A stretch of DNA of 64,000 nt from Providencia burhodogranariea DSM 19968 (GCF_000314855.2 NZ_KB233222.1:888889-952888); one strand, 5' to 3'; numbered from the stretch's first letter, positions 9,028-18,933 are shown. Notes: generated by a model not told the origin, from the sequence alone. A program made the numbers and translations.

Positions 9028-9050
9028 AAAGGCGGTTATTACCGCCTTTT
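9028..9050 (+). terminator. rho-independent terminator of fruK
   Basis: AAAGGCGG-TTATTA-CCGCCTTTT: a seven-base GC-rich stem with a T run, 11 nt after the stop. Confidence 0.88.
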
Positions 9051-9055
9051 GCTGA

Positions 9056-9898
9056 TTAATCTTGTTGTGATTTTAACCAAGCAATCTCTTGAGGCCAAAT
9101 ATCAGGATTAATAGTTTCTAATATTAATGGAATACCATCAAAGCGTGAATCTTTCATAATATAGCTAAATGGAGTATATCCAATATTGCCTTCGCCTAAA
9201 CTATGATGGCGGTCGACTCTACTTGCGAATTCGCTTTTAGCATCATTTAAATGCATACCCTTGAGATATTCAAAACCAACTATATCGGAAAATTGTTTGA
9301 AGGTTTCTTCACAGTTTTCTGCTGTGCGTAAATCATAGCCAGCAGCAAAAGCGTGGCAGGTATCAATACAGACACCAACTCGCCTTTTGTCATCAACTCC
9401 TTCAATGATTTTTGCTAAATGTTCAAAACGAAAGCCTAAGTTTGTTCCTTGCCCTGCGGTATTTTCAATTACAGCAATCACACCTTTAGTTTCATTTAAT
9501 GCAATATTGATAGATTCTGCAATACGGGAAAGACAATCATCGACTTCAATTTTTTTGAGGTGACTTCCTGGGTGAAAGTTAAGTAAGTCAATACCGAGCT
9601 GTTCACAGCGTTGCATTTCATCAATAAATGCAACACGTGATTTTTCCAGAGCTTCAATTTCAGGATGACCAAGATTAATCAAATAGCTGTCATGAGGTAG
9701 AATTTGATGCTTTCCATAACCATACTGTAGGCAATTGGCTTTGAATTTTTCAATAACGTCTTCCGTTAAAGGTGCGGCCTTCCACTGACGTTGGTTTTTA
9801 GTGAATAACGCAAAGGCAGTGGCATTTATTTCATGAGCGCGAATAACGGCTTGGTCAACACCACCAGAGGCGCTGACGTGTGCTCCAATATATTTCAT
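9056..9898 (-). CDS. nfo: deoxyribonuclease IV (endonuclease IV)
   Basis: Zn-dependent AP endonuclease of base-excision repair, with a TIM-barrel fold. 280 residues against 285 in E. coli. Metal-ligand motifs are visible: GAHVSASGG at the N-terminus, NFHPGSHL near residue 108, [12 protein letters not shown] near 145, [13 protein letters not shown] near 180 and [22 protein letters not shown] near 217 (shown here only in part of its usual context). It is convergent with fruK and follows yeiH in the same direction, with a terminator between them, so it is probably transcribed separately. Confidence 0.95.
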   Translation of the reverse strand: MKYIGAHVSASGGVDQAVIRAHEINATAFALFTKNQRQWKAAPLTEDVIEKFKANCLQYGYGKHQILPHDSYLINLGHPEIEALEKSRVAFIDEMQRCEQLGIDLLNFHPGSHLKKIEVDDCLSRIAESINIALNETKGVIAVIENTAGQGTNLGFRFEHLAKIIEGVDDKRRVGVCIDTCHAFAAGYDLRTAENCEETFKQFSDIVGFEYLKGMHLNDAKSEFASRVDRHHSLGEGNIGYTPFSYIMKDSRFDGIPLILETINPDIWPQEIAWLKSQQD

Positions 9899-9952
9899 TA
9901 TGTGACTCCTTTTTATGGAAGTATGCCATCAAAGTACCAATAAATGAAATTG

Positions 9953-9979
9953 ATAAAAAAGGCCGCAACTAAGGCGGCC
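9953..9979 (-). terminator. rho-independent terminator of yeiH
   Basis: On the minus strand GGCCGCC-TTAGTT-GCGGCC is followed by TTTTTTA, about 40 nt after the yeiH stop. Confidence 0.85.
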
Positions 9980-10020
9980 AATGATGATAATTGTATTGAA
10001 TTATTTTGTATATGGACTCA

Positions 10021-11100
10021 TTACAACATAGCTTGAATTAATTCATTAATGATAAATCCACCGACAATCAACCAGAAGAAGAGGATAAGAGCCATAAATA
10101 AGGGCTTAATCCCTGCTTGGCGAATAGCGCTAACATGCGTAGTCAGACCTAATGCAACCATTGCCATTGCGAGTAAAATAGTATCTAAAGTAATGATAAT
10201 TTTAACTAATATTTCGGGTAATAAGCTCAATGAATTAAATACGGCAACGAGTATGAAAATAACGGCAAACCAAGGAATGGTGATTTTGTTTTTTTCTGTA
10301 TTTTGGTTTTTAGTTATGGTTGAGCGTCGACTTAAATAAGCAGACAGAATAATTAAGAATGGTGCAAGCATCATCACACGGATCATTTTACTGATCACTG
10401 CGGTATTTTCAGCATCAGGACCAATGGTATGACCGATAGCGACAACTTGAGCAACTTCATGAACGGTGGAACCAATATAAATACCGAAATTACTATCTGT
10501 TAGTGTAAACCAACCATAATGTGCATTAAGTTGGTAAAGCCATGGGTAAATAAAAATAGCAATGGTGCCAAAAATAACGACTGTTGACACCGCGACAGCA
10601 ACTTTGCTTGCTGGCGCTTTAACGACAGGTTCAGCTGCCATGATGGCAGCTGCGCCACAAATACTACTGCCGGCACCAATTAAAATTGTGGTTTCGTCAT
10701 CTAATTTAAATACTTTTTTGCCTAGCCAAAACGCAAGTAAAAAAGTAGATGATAAAGTTAACACATCAATTAACATGCCTGTCATACCGACATCTGTAAT
10801 TTGCTGAAAAGTTAGCCGAAAACCATAAAGAATAATACCAGCACGTAAAAAATAGTGTTTTGCGAATTTTATGCCATCATCACAATAAGGGCTTACGACG
10901 GGATAAAATGTATTACCGACAATAATACCTAATAAAATAGCGAGTGTGAGTGCGCCTAAGCCAACATCAATAAACCATGGTTTATCACCAAGGTAGATCG
11001 AAATAGCGGTTAAAATTCCCGCTAAAGCAATGCCTGAAATTAGCTTAAGAAAGAGATGATTACTGTTATGTACTAATGGTGATGAATTACTCTTACTCAT
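10021..11100 (-). CDS. yeiH: YeiH/UPF0324 family inner-membrane protein (putative sulfate/anion exporter)
   Basis: 359 residues with about ten hydrophobic segments. Conserved family blocks are GIIVGN, FAKHYFLRAGIILYGFRLT, GAGSSICGAAAIMA near residue 140 and GSTVHEVAQVVA near 210. E. coli YeiH is 349 aa; the extra residues are in the N-terminal tail. The transported compound is not firmly established; links to sulfite/sulfate have been proposed. It is divergent from the LysR regulator yeiE, the same arrangement as E. coli, where the regulator is suspected to act on the neighbour. Confidence 0.88.
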   Translation of the reverse strand: MSKSNSSPLVHNSNHLFLKLISGIALAGILTAISIYLGDKPWFIDVGLGALTLAILLGIIVGNTFYPVVSPYCDDGIKFAKHYFLRAGIILYGFRLTFQQITDVGMTGMLIDVLTLSSTFLLAFWLGKKVFKLDDETTILIGAGSSICGAAAIMAAEPVVKAPASKVAVAVSTVVIFGTIAIFIYPWLYQLNAHYGWFTLTDSNFGIYIGSTVHEVAQVVAIGHTIGPDAENTAVISKMIRVMMLAPFLIILSAYLSRRSTITKNQNTEKNKITIPWFAVIFILVAVFNSLSLLPEILVKIIITLDTILLAMAMVALGLTTHVSAIRQAGIKPLFMALILFFWLIVGGFIINELIQAML

Positions 11101-11293
11101 AATCTTACCTTTCTATACTACTTAGAACGTTTTAGAATAAGCATATATCAAACGAATGGATAATTTAAATTGATTATTTTTGTATAACCAATCTAAATTA
11201 GTGGTTTAAAGTTTCTTCTGGTAACTTAGTCATAAATCATTAATATTAACAATATTATTACAAATGCATGCCAACAACGTCGGAGCTACCTGT

Positions 11294-12157
11294 ATGCGAA
11301 TAACACTTAGGCAACTCGAAGTATTTACTGAAGTACTTAAAAGTGGCTCGACGACTCAAGCTTCTCAGTTACTTTCACTTTCCCAATCAGCTGTGAGTGC
11401 ATCATTGACGGATCTTGAAGGGCAACTTGGTGTACAACTTTTTGATCGAGTAGGTAAGCGTCTTGTCACAAATGAGCATGGTCGATTACTGTATCCTAAG
11501 GCGTTGGCATTGCTGGAGCAGGCGCTAGAAGTAGAACAGTTATTTAAAAAAGAGATGGGTGCAGTAAGGTTATCTGCTAGTACTACTATTGGTAATTATA
11601 TGTTACCAGAACTGCTGGCAGGGTATCGTTTTGACCATCCCTCCATCCCACTTGAATTGAATATTAGTAATACAGAAGAAGTCATTAAATCAGTTATGGA
11701 GTTTCGTGCGGATGTCGGTTTAATTGAAGGGATCTGCCATAGTCCTGAATTGGTTACAGAAGCATGGCTAAAAGATGAATTAGTCATATTCGCTGCGCCA
11801 AATAGTCCTTTCGTAGGTAAACCCCTTACATTGAAAGAATTACATGATGCACCATGGGTGTTGCGTGAAAGAGGCTCCGGTACGCGTGGGGTGCTAGATC
11901 AACTATTATTTGCACATTTGCCTGGCTTTCATATTTTAATGGAGTTAGGTAATTCCGAAGCTATTAAACATGCTGTTCGTTTTGGTATGGGGATCAGTTG
12001 TTTATCAAGGCGAGTGGTCGATGAACAGCTTAAAAATGGTTCACTGGTTGAGTTGCAAGTTGAGGGTCTTAAATTGCAGCGTACGTTATATTTGATTTAT
12101 CATCGGCAAAAGCATTTATCTAATGCAATCAAAAACTTATTGGAATATTGTAAGTGA
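11294..12157 (+). CDS. yeiE: LysR-type regulator YeiE
   Basis: 287 residues with an N-terminal winged helix-turn-helix ([20 protein letters not shown], then [17 protein letters not shown]) and a C-terminal periplasmic-binding-protein-like effector domain ([43 protein letters not shown]). I choose the ATG giving MRITLRQ, ten codons into the longest frame, because it matches E. coli YeiE and has GGAG eight nt upstream. It is divergent from yeiH and upstream of lysP. E. coli YeiE has been linked to iron homeostasis and sulfite sensing; the adjacent iron-uptake genes make the first of interest, but the link is unproven. Confidence 0.9.
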   Translation: MRITLRQLEVFTEVLKSGSTTQASQLLSLSQSAVSASLTDLEGQLGVQLFDRVGKRLVTNEHGRLLYPKALALLEQALEVEQLFKKEMGAVRLSASTTIGNYMLPELLAGYRFDHPSIPLELNISNTEEVIKSVMEFRADVGLIEGICHSPELVTEAWLKDELVIFAAPNSPFVGKPLTLKELHDAPWVLRERGSGTRGVLDQLLFAHLPGFHILMELGNSEAIKHAVRFGMGISCLSRRVVDEQLKNGSLVELQVEGLKLQRTLYLIYHRQKHLSNAIKNLLEYCK

Positions 12158-12356
12158 TTAAGTTAGTCGTTTAGTTATAAATATCTTAAATGACTTTATT
12201 AGAAATAATGCCTTAAATGAAGGTGATACAGAAGCAAGGTTGCATGTTTTAATCGATGCAAACGAGTGTTTTGCTAATAATTTTGTTTGGATTATGAAGG
12301 TATCTTATAACTGCCAAGAGTTACTTAGTTCTGACAGGATATTTTGCTAGAATTCT

Positions 12357-12362
12357 TATAAT
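12357..12362 (+). promoter_or_regulatory. candidate -10 box of lysP
   Basis: TATAAT 32 nt before the ATG. The best -35 (CTGACA, 12331-12336) has a too-long spacing of 20 nt, so the promoter is only tentative. Confidence 0.3.
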
Positions 12363-12393
12363 ATTGGTTAAATAAAAGAAATGTAGGGAATAA

Positions 12394-13884
12394 ATGTCAG
12401 AACAACATACCACTGAGACGCAACATGGTGGCCCACAAAGATTACGTCGAGAACTAAAAGCTCGTCATCTTGCAATGATTGCAATTGGCGGTTCGATTGG
12501 TACTGGTCTTTTTGTTGCATCAGGTGCAACAGTCGCACAAGCTGGCCCCGGTGGGGCGCTTCTTTCTTATGCCATTATTGGTTTAATGGTTTATTTCTTA
12601 ATGACTAGTTTGGGAGAGCTTGCGGCTTATATGCCAGTATCAGGCTCTTTTTCAACGTATGGTTCAAAATACGTTGATGAAGGATTTGGTTTCGCGCTAG
12701 GTTGGAACTATTGGTATAACTGGGCTGTAACAATAGCAGTAGACTTAGTTGCTGCACAGCTGGTCATGATGTATTGGTTTCCAGATACGCCGGGCTGGAT
12801 CTGGAGTGCGATATTCTTAGCAATTATTTTTCTGCTTAATTACATTTCAGTAAAAGGGTTTGGTGAAGCAGAATATTGGTTCTCTTTAATTAAAGTCGTT
12901 ACGGTTGTTATTTTTATCGCCGTGGGCGTTCTAATGATATTTGGTATCATGGATGGCGCTGAAAACGCAGGGTGGCATAACTGGACAGTTGGTGATGCGC
13001 CATTTGCAGGCGGTTTCGCTGCAATGATAGGTGTTGCTATGATAGTCGGTTTCTCATTCCAAGGTACTGAGCTCATCGGTATCGCAGCCGGTGAATCACA
13101 AGATCCAGCGAAGAACATTCCTAAGGCAGTACGTAAAGTATTTTGGCGTATTCTATTGTTCTATATCTTTGCAATCTTAATTATTAGTCTGATTATTCCT
13201 TATACTGATCCTAATTTGTTACGTAATGACGTTGGCGATATTAGTGTTAGCCCTTTCACACTCGTTTTTGAAAATGCGGGTCTACTATCTGCAGCTGCGG
13301 TAATGAATGCCGTTATCTTAACTGCTGTGTTATCAGCCGGTAACTCAGGCATGTATGCATCAACACGCATGTTGTACACTTTAGCTCGGGAAGGTAAAGC
13401 TCCACGTATTTTTGCTCGTCTATCGAAGGGTGGTGTTCCACGTAACGCATTGCTTGCAACAACAGTGATTGCCGGGCTGTGTTTTCTAAGTTCGATGTTT
13501 GGTAACCAAACTGTTTATTTATGGTTGCTTAATACTTCTGGTATGACAGGTTTTATTGCTTGGTTAGGTATCGCGATTAGTCATTATCGTTTCCGTAAAG
13601 GTTACATGGCACAAGGTAAGGACTTAAACGATCTTCCTTATCGCTCAGGTTTCTTCCCTATTGGGCCTATTTTTGCTTTCATCCTATGTTTAATTATTAC
13701 ATTAGGGCAAAACTACCAAGCTTTCTTAGAAGATAGAATTGATTGGGTTGGCGCTATTGCCACTTATATCGGTATTCCACTATTTTTAGCAATTTGGTTT
13801 GGTTATAAAATTATCAAGAAAACCTCCATTATTCGTTATAAAGATATGGATTTTCCTTCTTACAATGACAGTTTAAATAAATAG
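12394..13884 (+). CDS. lysP: lysine-specific permease LysP
   Basis: APC-superfamily lysine:H+ symporter of the inner membrane; in E. coli it also inhibits CadC as a lysine sensor. 496 residues, 12 helices. Signature segments: RRELKARHLAMIAIGGSIGT at the start of helix 1, LGELAAYMPVSGSFSTYG, GFSFQGTELIGIAAGES and the loop EGKAPRIFARLSKGGVPRNA. AGGGA precedes the ATG. A -10-like TATAAT at 12357-12362 lies just upstream. The gene ends at a strong terminator. No cad genes are present in the window. Confidence 0.93.
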   Translation: MSEQHTTETQHGGPQRLRRELKARHLAMIAIGGSIGTGLFVASGATVAQAGPGGALLSYAIIGLMVYFLMTSLGELAAYMPVSGSFSTYGSKYVDEGFGFALGWNYWYNWAVTIAVDLVAAQLVMMYWFPDTPGWIWSAIFLAIIFLLNYISVKGFGEAEYWFSLIKVVTVVIFIAVGVLMIFGIMDGAENAGWHNWTVGDAPFAGGFAAMIGVAMIVGFSFQGTELIGIAAGESQDPAKNIPKAVRKVFWRILLFYIFAILIISLIIPYTDPNLLRNDVGDISVSPFTLVFENAGLLSAAAVMNAVILTAVLSAGNSGMYASTRMLYTLAREGKAPRIFARLSKGGVPRNALLATTVIAGLCFLSSMFGNQTVYLWLLNTSGMTGFIAWLGIAISHYRFRKGYMAQGKDLNDLPYRSGFFPIGPIFAFILCLIITLGQNYQAFLEDRIDWVGAIATYIGIPLFLAIWFGYKIIKKTSIIRYKDMDFPSYNDSLNK

Positions 13885-13891
13885 TTTAAAT

Positions 13892-13919
13892 AAAGCCCTC
13901 TTTGGTTAGAGGGCTTTAT
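13892..13919 (+). terminator. rho-independent terminator of lysP
   Basis: AAAGCCCTC-TTTGGTTA-GAGGGCTTT with a T/A-rich tail, directly after lysP. Confidence 0.88.
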
Positions 13920-14414
13920 TCGTATAAAATCCCGCCTCAAAATTCTACAATTCCAAAATTGCCAAGTTTCAATCTGAAAGCCTAATTTTTATCCTCTACA
14001 TGCCTGTTTTAGGTGGCATATTAAACGGTATTGTATTATTAAAAATAAGATAAATCTTACGCGCTATGGAATGAAATCATTTAAAAACAATAGCTTAATT
14101 GGTGTTTAAGCTAAGGCGTGTCACTGGGCTATGCTTGTTATTTTTATCTATTATTTCTCATATCATGTTCTTTTTCTCTAAATAGCACTTACGAATAAAG
14201 GCGTTAATTATTTTGAATTAATTAACAAAAGTTCGGGTGCGATCACAATTTGATGCTTACCTTTAATTAAATTGGCAATCGCATTGATAAGTATTCTTAT
14301 TTGCTTTATTGTTATTGGCATTAAAAGAAGGCTAAGATATTTGATGTGAAATTGATATCGAAATCGTTAGCAAAGCGGATAAATTCAGTACTAGTACGGT
14401 GTTTTGAATGGTGA
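13920..14414. other. intergenic region upstream of the siderophore ABC genes
   Basis: AT-rich, with no intact gene. A Fur-box-like sequence is at 14286-14300. A short frame from GTG 14346 (MKLISKSLAKR...) runs into a TGA at 14412 and could be the N-terminal stub of a lost binding-protein gene, but this is a guess. Confidence 0.45.
14286..14300. promoter_or_regulatory. Fur-box-like sequence
   Basis: GATAAGTATTCTTAT resembles the core of enteric Fur boxes (GATAATNATTNTCAT). It lies 276 bp before the permease ATG but directly upstream of the presumed binding-protein remnant, where an iron-regulated operon promoter would sit. Confidence 0.45.
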
Positions 14415-14546
14415 GTACTTGTTAAATCATTCTATCTAGAGCTATTTTTAGGGCTTGAACTACAAAAAACATTGGCTGAATTGTATAACGAATTTTTAGC
14501 AGTTGAACCAACAGGTGTATACTGGGTCAGTGAGAAGCAAATTTAG
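14415..14546 (+). pseudogene. C-terminal remnant, possibly of a siderophore-binding protein gene
   Basis: An open frame with no start ends in a TAG 15 nt before the FecCD permease. Its last residues read LAELYNEFLAVEPTGVYWVS plus four more, which looks like the C-terminus of a globular protein and not chance AT-rich translation. Systems of this kind normally encode a periplasmic binding protein beside the permease and ATPase, and none is otherwise present. I infer a large internal deletion of that gene. The family assignment rests mostly on position and was not checked by search. Confidence 0.35.
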
Positions 14547-14561
14547 TAGGTAATTTTAACA

Positions 14562-15656
14562 ATGAGTACGACTACCGATCCAATGTCAACTGTAGAACAG
14601 GCAATTAAAGAGAACGATAATGATGTTAAGCAGCATTATCAACAAATGTTACGTCGAAGAATTACATGGATAGCGGTCATAATTGGCGCCATTGTATTGT
14701 CGTTGGTTATTGATTTCACGTTAGGCCCATCAGGGTTATCGCTGCAAAAATTATGGCAGACTTTAATATCGCCAGAATCTGTTGAAGCAGGTACTCGAGT
14801 TATTGTATGGGATATCCGGCTTCCTTATGCATTAATGGCTGTAGTCATTGGGATGTCTCTTGGCCTTGCTGGGGCTGAAATGCAAACCATATTGAATAAC
14901 CCGCTAGCGAGTCCATTTACACTTGGTGTATCAAGTGCTGCTGCTTTTGGTGCAGCATTAGCAATTGTTTCTGGTATAGCAATACCGGGGGTACCAGATC
15001 AGTGGGTGATCTCTGCTAATGCTTTTATTTTTGCTCTAATGGCGGCACTTATGCTTGATGCCGTTACTCGTTGGACGCGAGTTGCGACGTCGGGCGTTGT
15101 TTTATTTGGTATTGCACTAGTATTTACGTTTAACGCATTAGTTTCGATGATGCAGTTCATTGCAACTGAAGATACGCTTCAAGGGCTTGTATTTTGGACT
15201 ATGGGAAGTTTGTCTAAAGCAACGTGGATCAAACTGGGGGTGATGACATTAGTCTTCTTCCTTGTTTTCCCAATTGCAATGATGAGCTCTTGGAAATTGA
15301 CAGCATTAAGGCTCGGTGAAGACCGTGCAATTAGCTTTGGTATTGATGTACGCCGTTTACGGCTAACAACGCTGCTGCGTATTAGTATCTTATCTGCATT
15401 AGCGGTCGCATTTGTCGGGCCAATAGCCTTCATCGGTTTAGTTGCTCCACATATTGCACGATTAATGTTTGGTGAAGATCATCGTTTCTACTTACCCGCG
15501 AGTGCATTGATTGGCGCATTAGTATTATCGATGGCATCAATTGCATCTAAAAATATTATACCGGGCGTGATTATTCCTGTCGGTATTGTGACATCGCTGG
15601 TTGGTGTACCGTTTTTCTTAAGTATTATTTTGCGTCACAGAGGTAACGTATCATGA
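14562..15656 (+). CDS. FecCD-family iron-siderophore ABC transporter permease
   Basis: 364 residues with about nine membrane helices. Family marks are DIRLPYALMAVVIGMSLGLAG with QTILNNPLASPFTLGVSSAA (BtuC/FhuB/FecD pattern), the coupling-loop region ALRLGEDRAISFGIDV and the C-terminal VGPIAFIGLVAPHIARLMFG. A single permease gene implies a homodimer. It overlaps the ATPase start by four bases (ATGA), so translation is coupled. The hydrophilic N-terminal 35 residues are longer than usual. The transported chelate cannot be named; the neighbouring CirA-like receptor suggests a catecholate. A FecCD permease without an intact binding-protein gene beside it is the oddity here. Confidence 0.9.
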   Translation: MSTTTDPMSTVEQAIKENDNDVKQHYQQMLRRRITWIAVIIGAIVLSLVIDFTLGPSGLSLQKLWQTLISPESVEAGTRVIVWDIRLPYALMAVVIGMSLGLAGAEMQTILNNPLASPFTLGVSSAAAFGAALAIVSGIAIPGVPDQWVISANAFIFALMAALMLDAVTRWTRVATSGVVLFGIALVFTFNALVSMMQFIATEDTLQGLVFWTMGSLSKATWIKLGVMTLVFFLVFPIAMMSSWKLTALRLGEDRAISFGIDVRRLRLTTLLRISILSALAVAFVGPIAFIGLVAPHIARLMFGEDHRFYLPASALIGALVLSMASIASKNIIPGVIIPVGIVTSLVGVPFFLSIILRHRGNVS

Positions 15657-16441
15657 CAGATGGCCTGATTATTAATCATTTTAATGCAGGTTATCCGAAA
15701 CACCCTGTGATCGAAAACCTGAAAACTGAAACATTACCTCGTGGTAAAATTACTGTATTACTGGGACCAAATGGAAGTGGCAAATCAACTTTATTACGCT
15801 CTTTGGCTGGTTTAAATAAAGCAACGGGACAATTGTTATTAGATGGGCAAGATTTAACTCAGCAAAATTTTGCACAACGTGCTCAAAATGTTGTGTATTT
15901 ACCGCAAAGTTTACCTGCGGGTGTTCATCTGTATGTATTAGAATCTGTGATTGTTGCTCAAAGAGCATCGGGTGGGCTCAGTAATGAAAATAGTAAAGAT
16001 GAGGTAATGCACTTATTGCATCAATTAGGTATTGAACATTTAGCATTAAGTTATTTAGATCAATTATCAGGTGGTCAAAAACAATTGGTAGGTTTAGCTC
16101 AATCATTAATACGTCAACCTAATTTATTATTATTAGATGAGCCATTAAGTGCATTAGATCTAAATTATCAATACCATGTTATGGATCTGGTTGCGAAAGA
16201 GACTAAGCGTAGAAATATTATTACTGTTGTGGTGGTTCATGATATTAATATTGCTCTGAGGCATGCGGAACACGTATTAATGCTAAAGAAAGGTAAGTTA
16301 ATCGCGCAAGGTGCACCGGAAGAGGTGATTACTCCGAGTAGTCTAGCTGATGTTTATGGTGTCAGAGGCCGTATTGAGCGTTGTTCTCAAGGTGTGCCAC
16401 AAGTACTGATTGATGGGTTAGTGGAAAAGTTTGCGAGCTGA
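15653..16441 (+). CDS. iron-siderophore ABC transporter ATP-binding protein
   Basis: 262 residues, FepC/FhuC type. Walker A GPNGSGKST at about 38-46, Q-loop region VVYLPQSLP, ABC signature LSGGQKQL near 139, Walker B LLLLDEP near 160 with D-loop SALD, and switch His in VVHDINIALRHAE. It follows the permease with an ATGA overlap, so the two work as one importer in the inner membrane, powered together with the TonB-dependent receptor encoded downstream. It uses AT-rich codons like its neighbours, so there is no sign of recent transfer. Confidence 0.93.
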   Translation: MTDGLIINHFNAGYPKHPVIENLKTETLPRGKITVLLGPNGSGKSTLLRSLAGLNKATGQLLLDGQDLTQQNFAQRAQNVVYLPQSLPAGVHLYVLESVIVAQRASGGLSNENSKDEVMHLLHQLGIEHLALSYLDQLSGGQKQLVGLAQSLIRQPNLLLLDEPLSALDLNYQYHVMDLVAKETKRRNIITVVVVHDINIALRHAEHVLMLKKGKLIAQGAPEEVITPSSLADVYGVRGRIERCSQGVPQVLIDGLVEKFAS

Positions 16442-16532
16442 TCTTAACGAGTTAAAAGCCGCGTTCATTTTTATCTCTGGGCGCGGTTAATTGAAAAATA
16501 TAGCAATATGATATTTTCTAGCCAAAATTAAT

Positions 16533-16577
16533 TATAGGAAATTTAAACCAATGGTTATATATCATAAATTTCCTATA
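16533..16577. repeat. 13-bp perfect inverted repeat
   Basis: TATAGGAAATTTA and TAAATTTCCTATA are separated by 19 nt. No T run follows, so it looks more like an operator or a structured RNA than a terminator for the ATPase gene. Confidence 0.6.
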
Positions 16578-16758
16578 GATAATTATTGATTTAAAAAATC
16601 AAATTATAGCGATTTCAAAACTGATAATATTGGTATGAATCAGCATGCTATTGTATATATCCATATTACTTTATATGAAGCTAACATCGTTATAATTTGA
16701 AAAATACAGGGAATATTTGTCTACAGAATAATAATAATAGCAACAGTACTAATAGGGT

Positions 16759-16893
16759 TATAGAACCAAAATAACTCAAGTTAGATGTAAGTAATAAGCA
16801 AACATAACCTGATGAATATAATAATTTCATTGATTCGGGGTGAGTACTCGTTTGCCTATAATTTTTACAGTAGCTTGAATTATCGCGGGTATA
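16759..16893. repeat. ERIC/IRU-like inverted-repeat element 2
   Basis: The left arm ATAACTCAAGTTA (16771-16783) pairs with the right arm TAGCTTGAATTAT (16871-16883) at 11 of 13 positions. The inner GATTCGGGGTGAGT recalls the ERIC core, and GGGTATA closes the right end. It lies immediately upstream of the receptor gene. Confidence 0.55.
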
Positions 16894-16959
16894 AATCCAA
16901 ATATTGAGCTTATGTCACATTACACAATTAAATGAAAAATATCTCTCGGAGAATTGGGA

Positions 16960-18933
16960 ATGGTTGTTTTTAATAAAAGAAAAATTGCATTAAGCATTAT
17001 TGCATCTATGGCTGCAGCACCTGCATTTGCAGACAGTAGTAAAGATACCATTATGGTTACCACTGCGACAGGTTTCCAACAAAAAATTGAAGATGCCCCT
17101 GCATCTATCTCAGTTGTCACTCGTGAACAACTTGAAAATAAAGCCTACCGTGATGTGACAGATGCACTTAAAGATGTTCCTGGTGTTCTTGTTACTGGTG
17201 GTGGTAGCAGTTCGGATATAAGTATTCGTGGTATGGATGCCAAGTATACTATGATCTTAATCGATGGTAAGCGAGTTGATACACGTAGTACTCGGCCAAA
17301 CAGTGATGGCTCTGGTATTGAGCAAGGTTGGTTACCGCCATTACCTGCAATCGAACGTATTGAAGTGGTAAGAGGCCCGATGTCATCGCTTTATGGTTCT
17401 GATGCAATGGGTGGGGTTATCAATATTATTACTCGTCGCGTTCAGCAAGAATGGACAACAAGTCTTCGTGCAGATGGCACTATCACAGAGCGTCAAAACT
17501 CAGGTAATACTGGGCAAGGTAGTTTTTATACTTCAGGTCCATTAATTGATGGTTTACTCGGAGTGAAACTAAATGGTCAGTATTCACATAGAGGTGAAGA
17601 TAAATATGTTGGTGGATTCAATCGACAAATAATGACCAGTGGTGGAGGTACCGTTTCTTGGACTCCGGACGATAAAAATACAATTGATGTTGATTTCAAA
17701 AAAGATAATCAACATAGAGATTCTCGTAAAGGTTATACGACAAATAGTAATAGTGGTTTTAATAAGTATGAAATGACGCATTCTGCTATTACTCATACAG
17801 GTCTTTATGATTTTGGAACAACGGATACTTATCTTCAGTATGATGAATCAAAGAATCCGGGTCGTAAAATGAAAGCAGAAGATACAATTTTCCGTAATCA
17901 AAGTGTTTTCTTATTAGGTGATCATAGCCTAAGTCTAGGTGGACAGTATCGTAAAGAAAAATTAGAGGCTGGAGATAATAAATTTCCGCTTAGTAAATTA
18001 GATCGTTGGAGCTGGGCATTATTTGCAGAAGATGAATGGTTAATGACGAGTGATTTCGCATTAACTGGTGGCATTCGTATGGATAAAGACGAGAACTATG
18101 GAACTCATTGGACACCTCGTTTATATGGTGTCTGGCACGCTGATGATCAATGGACAATTAAAGGTGGTATATCAACAGGTTACCGAGCACCTGATTTACG
18201 TCAATCAACAGCAGCATGGGGCCAAGCAACTGGTGGTAGCAGAGGAAATGCGGTTATTTATGGTAACCCAGACTTAAAACCTGAAAAAAGTGTTACCGAA
18301 GAAATTGGTGTGATTTGGAATAATCAAAATAACATCACTGCTGGAATTACTATTTATAATACTGATTTTAAAGATAAAATAACAGAGGTTACTCGTTGTT
18401 CTAACACCAATGCTAACGTGAGAAACTGTACCGTAGCACAGGATGGTGTTGGTGATAATGGTAAAGATCCGTACAACTTTATCAGTGATAGACAGAATGT
18501 TGATAAAGCAAGTATGCGAGGCGTTGAGTTAACGTTTAACTGGGGCATACTGGATGATTTAGAGTTTGCGGCTAACTATACATATACGGATACAGAACAA
18601 AAAAGCGGTGTAAATAAAGGTAAGCCTCTGAATAAACAACCTAAGCATATGGCTAATACAACGTTAACATGGGATACAACAGAAGATTTGCAAACATGGA
18701 CTCGCATGAATTTCCGTGGCAAAACCTCTGATTTCCAAGGGCGTGGCGAGGTAATGAATAATGGTACACCATCATATGCATTATTTGATTTAGGTGCTAG
18801 TTATAAGTTAAGTAAGAATGCGAATATTGTTGGTGGTGTTTATAACATCTTAGATCGTCGCATCGATCAAGCCAACTACGGCGCTGAATTAGAAGGCCGT
18901 CGCTACAACTTCGGTATCAACTATAACTTCTAA
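16960..18933 (+). CDS. TonB-dependent outer-membrane siderophore receptor (CirA/IrgA-like)
   Basis: 657 residues. A signal peptide ends near APAFA-DSS, followed by a TonB box DTIMVTTATG. The plug domain shows APASISVVTREQLENKAYRD, VPGVLVTGGG, ILIDGKRVDTR and IERIEVVRGPMSSLYGSDAM, and the protein ends in the barrel pattern GRRYNFGINYNF with terminal Phe. It resembles CirA/IrgA receptors for catecholate siderophores. I use the ATG with GGAG eight nt upstream; a TTG two codons earlier is in frame but less likely. It probably works with the ABC genes upstream. The ligand is unknown. A terminator follows. Confidence 0.92.
   Translation: MVVFNKRKIALSIIASMAAAPAFADSSKDTIMVTTATGFQQKIEDAPASISVVTREQLENKAYRDVTDALKDVPGVLVTGGGSSSDISIRGMDAKYTMILIDGKRVDTRSTRPNSDGSGIEQGWLPPLPAIERIEVVRGPMSSLYGSDAMGGVINIITRRVQQEWTTSLRADGTITERQNSGNTGQGSFYTSGPLIDGLLGVKLNGQYSHRGEDKYVGGFNRQIMTSGGGTVSWTPDDKNTIDVDFKKDNQHRDSRKGYTTNSNSGFNKYEMTHSAITHTGLYDFGTTDTYLQYDESKNPGRKMKAEDTIFRNQSVFLLGDHSLSLGGQYRKEKLEAGDNKFPLSKLDRWSWALFAEDEWLMTSDFALTGGIRMDKDENYGTHWTPRLYGVWHADDQWTIKGGISTGYRAPDLRQSTAAWGQATGGSRGNAVIYGNPDLKPEKSVTEEIGVIWNNQNNITAGITIYNTDFKDKITEVTRCSNTNANVRNCTVAQDGVGDNGKDPYNFISDRQNVDKASMRGVELTFNWGILDDLEFAANYTYTDTEQKSGVNKGKPLNKQPKHMANTTLTWDTTEDLQTWTRMNFRGKTSDFQGRGEVMNNGTPSYALFDLGASYKLSKNANIVGGVYNILDRRIDQANYGAELEGRRYNFGINYNF

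Larger units (their letters stand above)
16442..16959. other. intergenic region upstream of the TonB receptor
   Basis: About 520 AT-rich bp containing a 13-bp inverted repeat (16533-16577) and an ERIC-like element (16759-16893). No clear Fur box was found, though GATAATTATTGAT at about 16577-16589 is Fur-like in its left half. No gene is seen. Confidence 0.5.

Noticed and set aside
12165-12350. 62 sense codons without a stop upstream of lysP
   Set aside because: No usable start near its beginning (first TTG at 12240), and the end overlaps the likely lysP -10 box; such a length can arise by chance.
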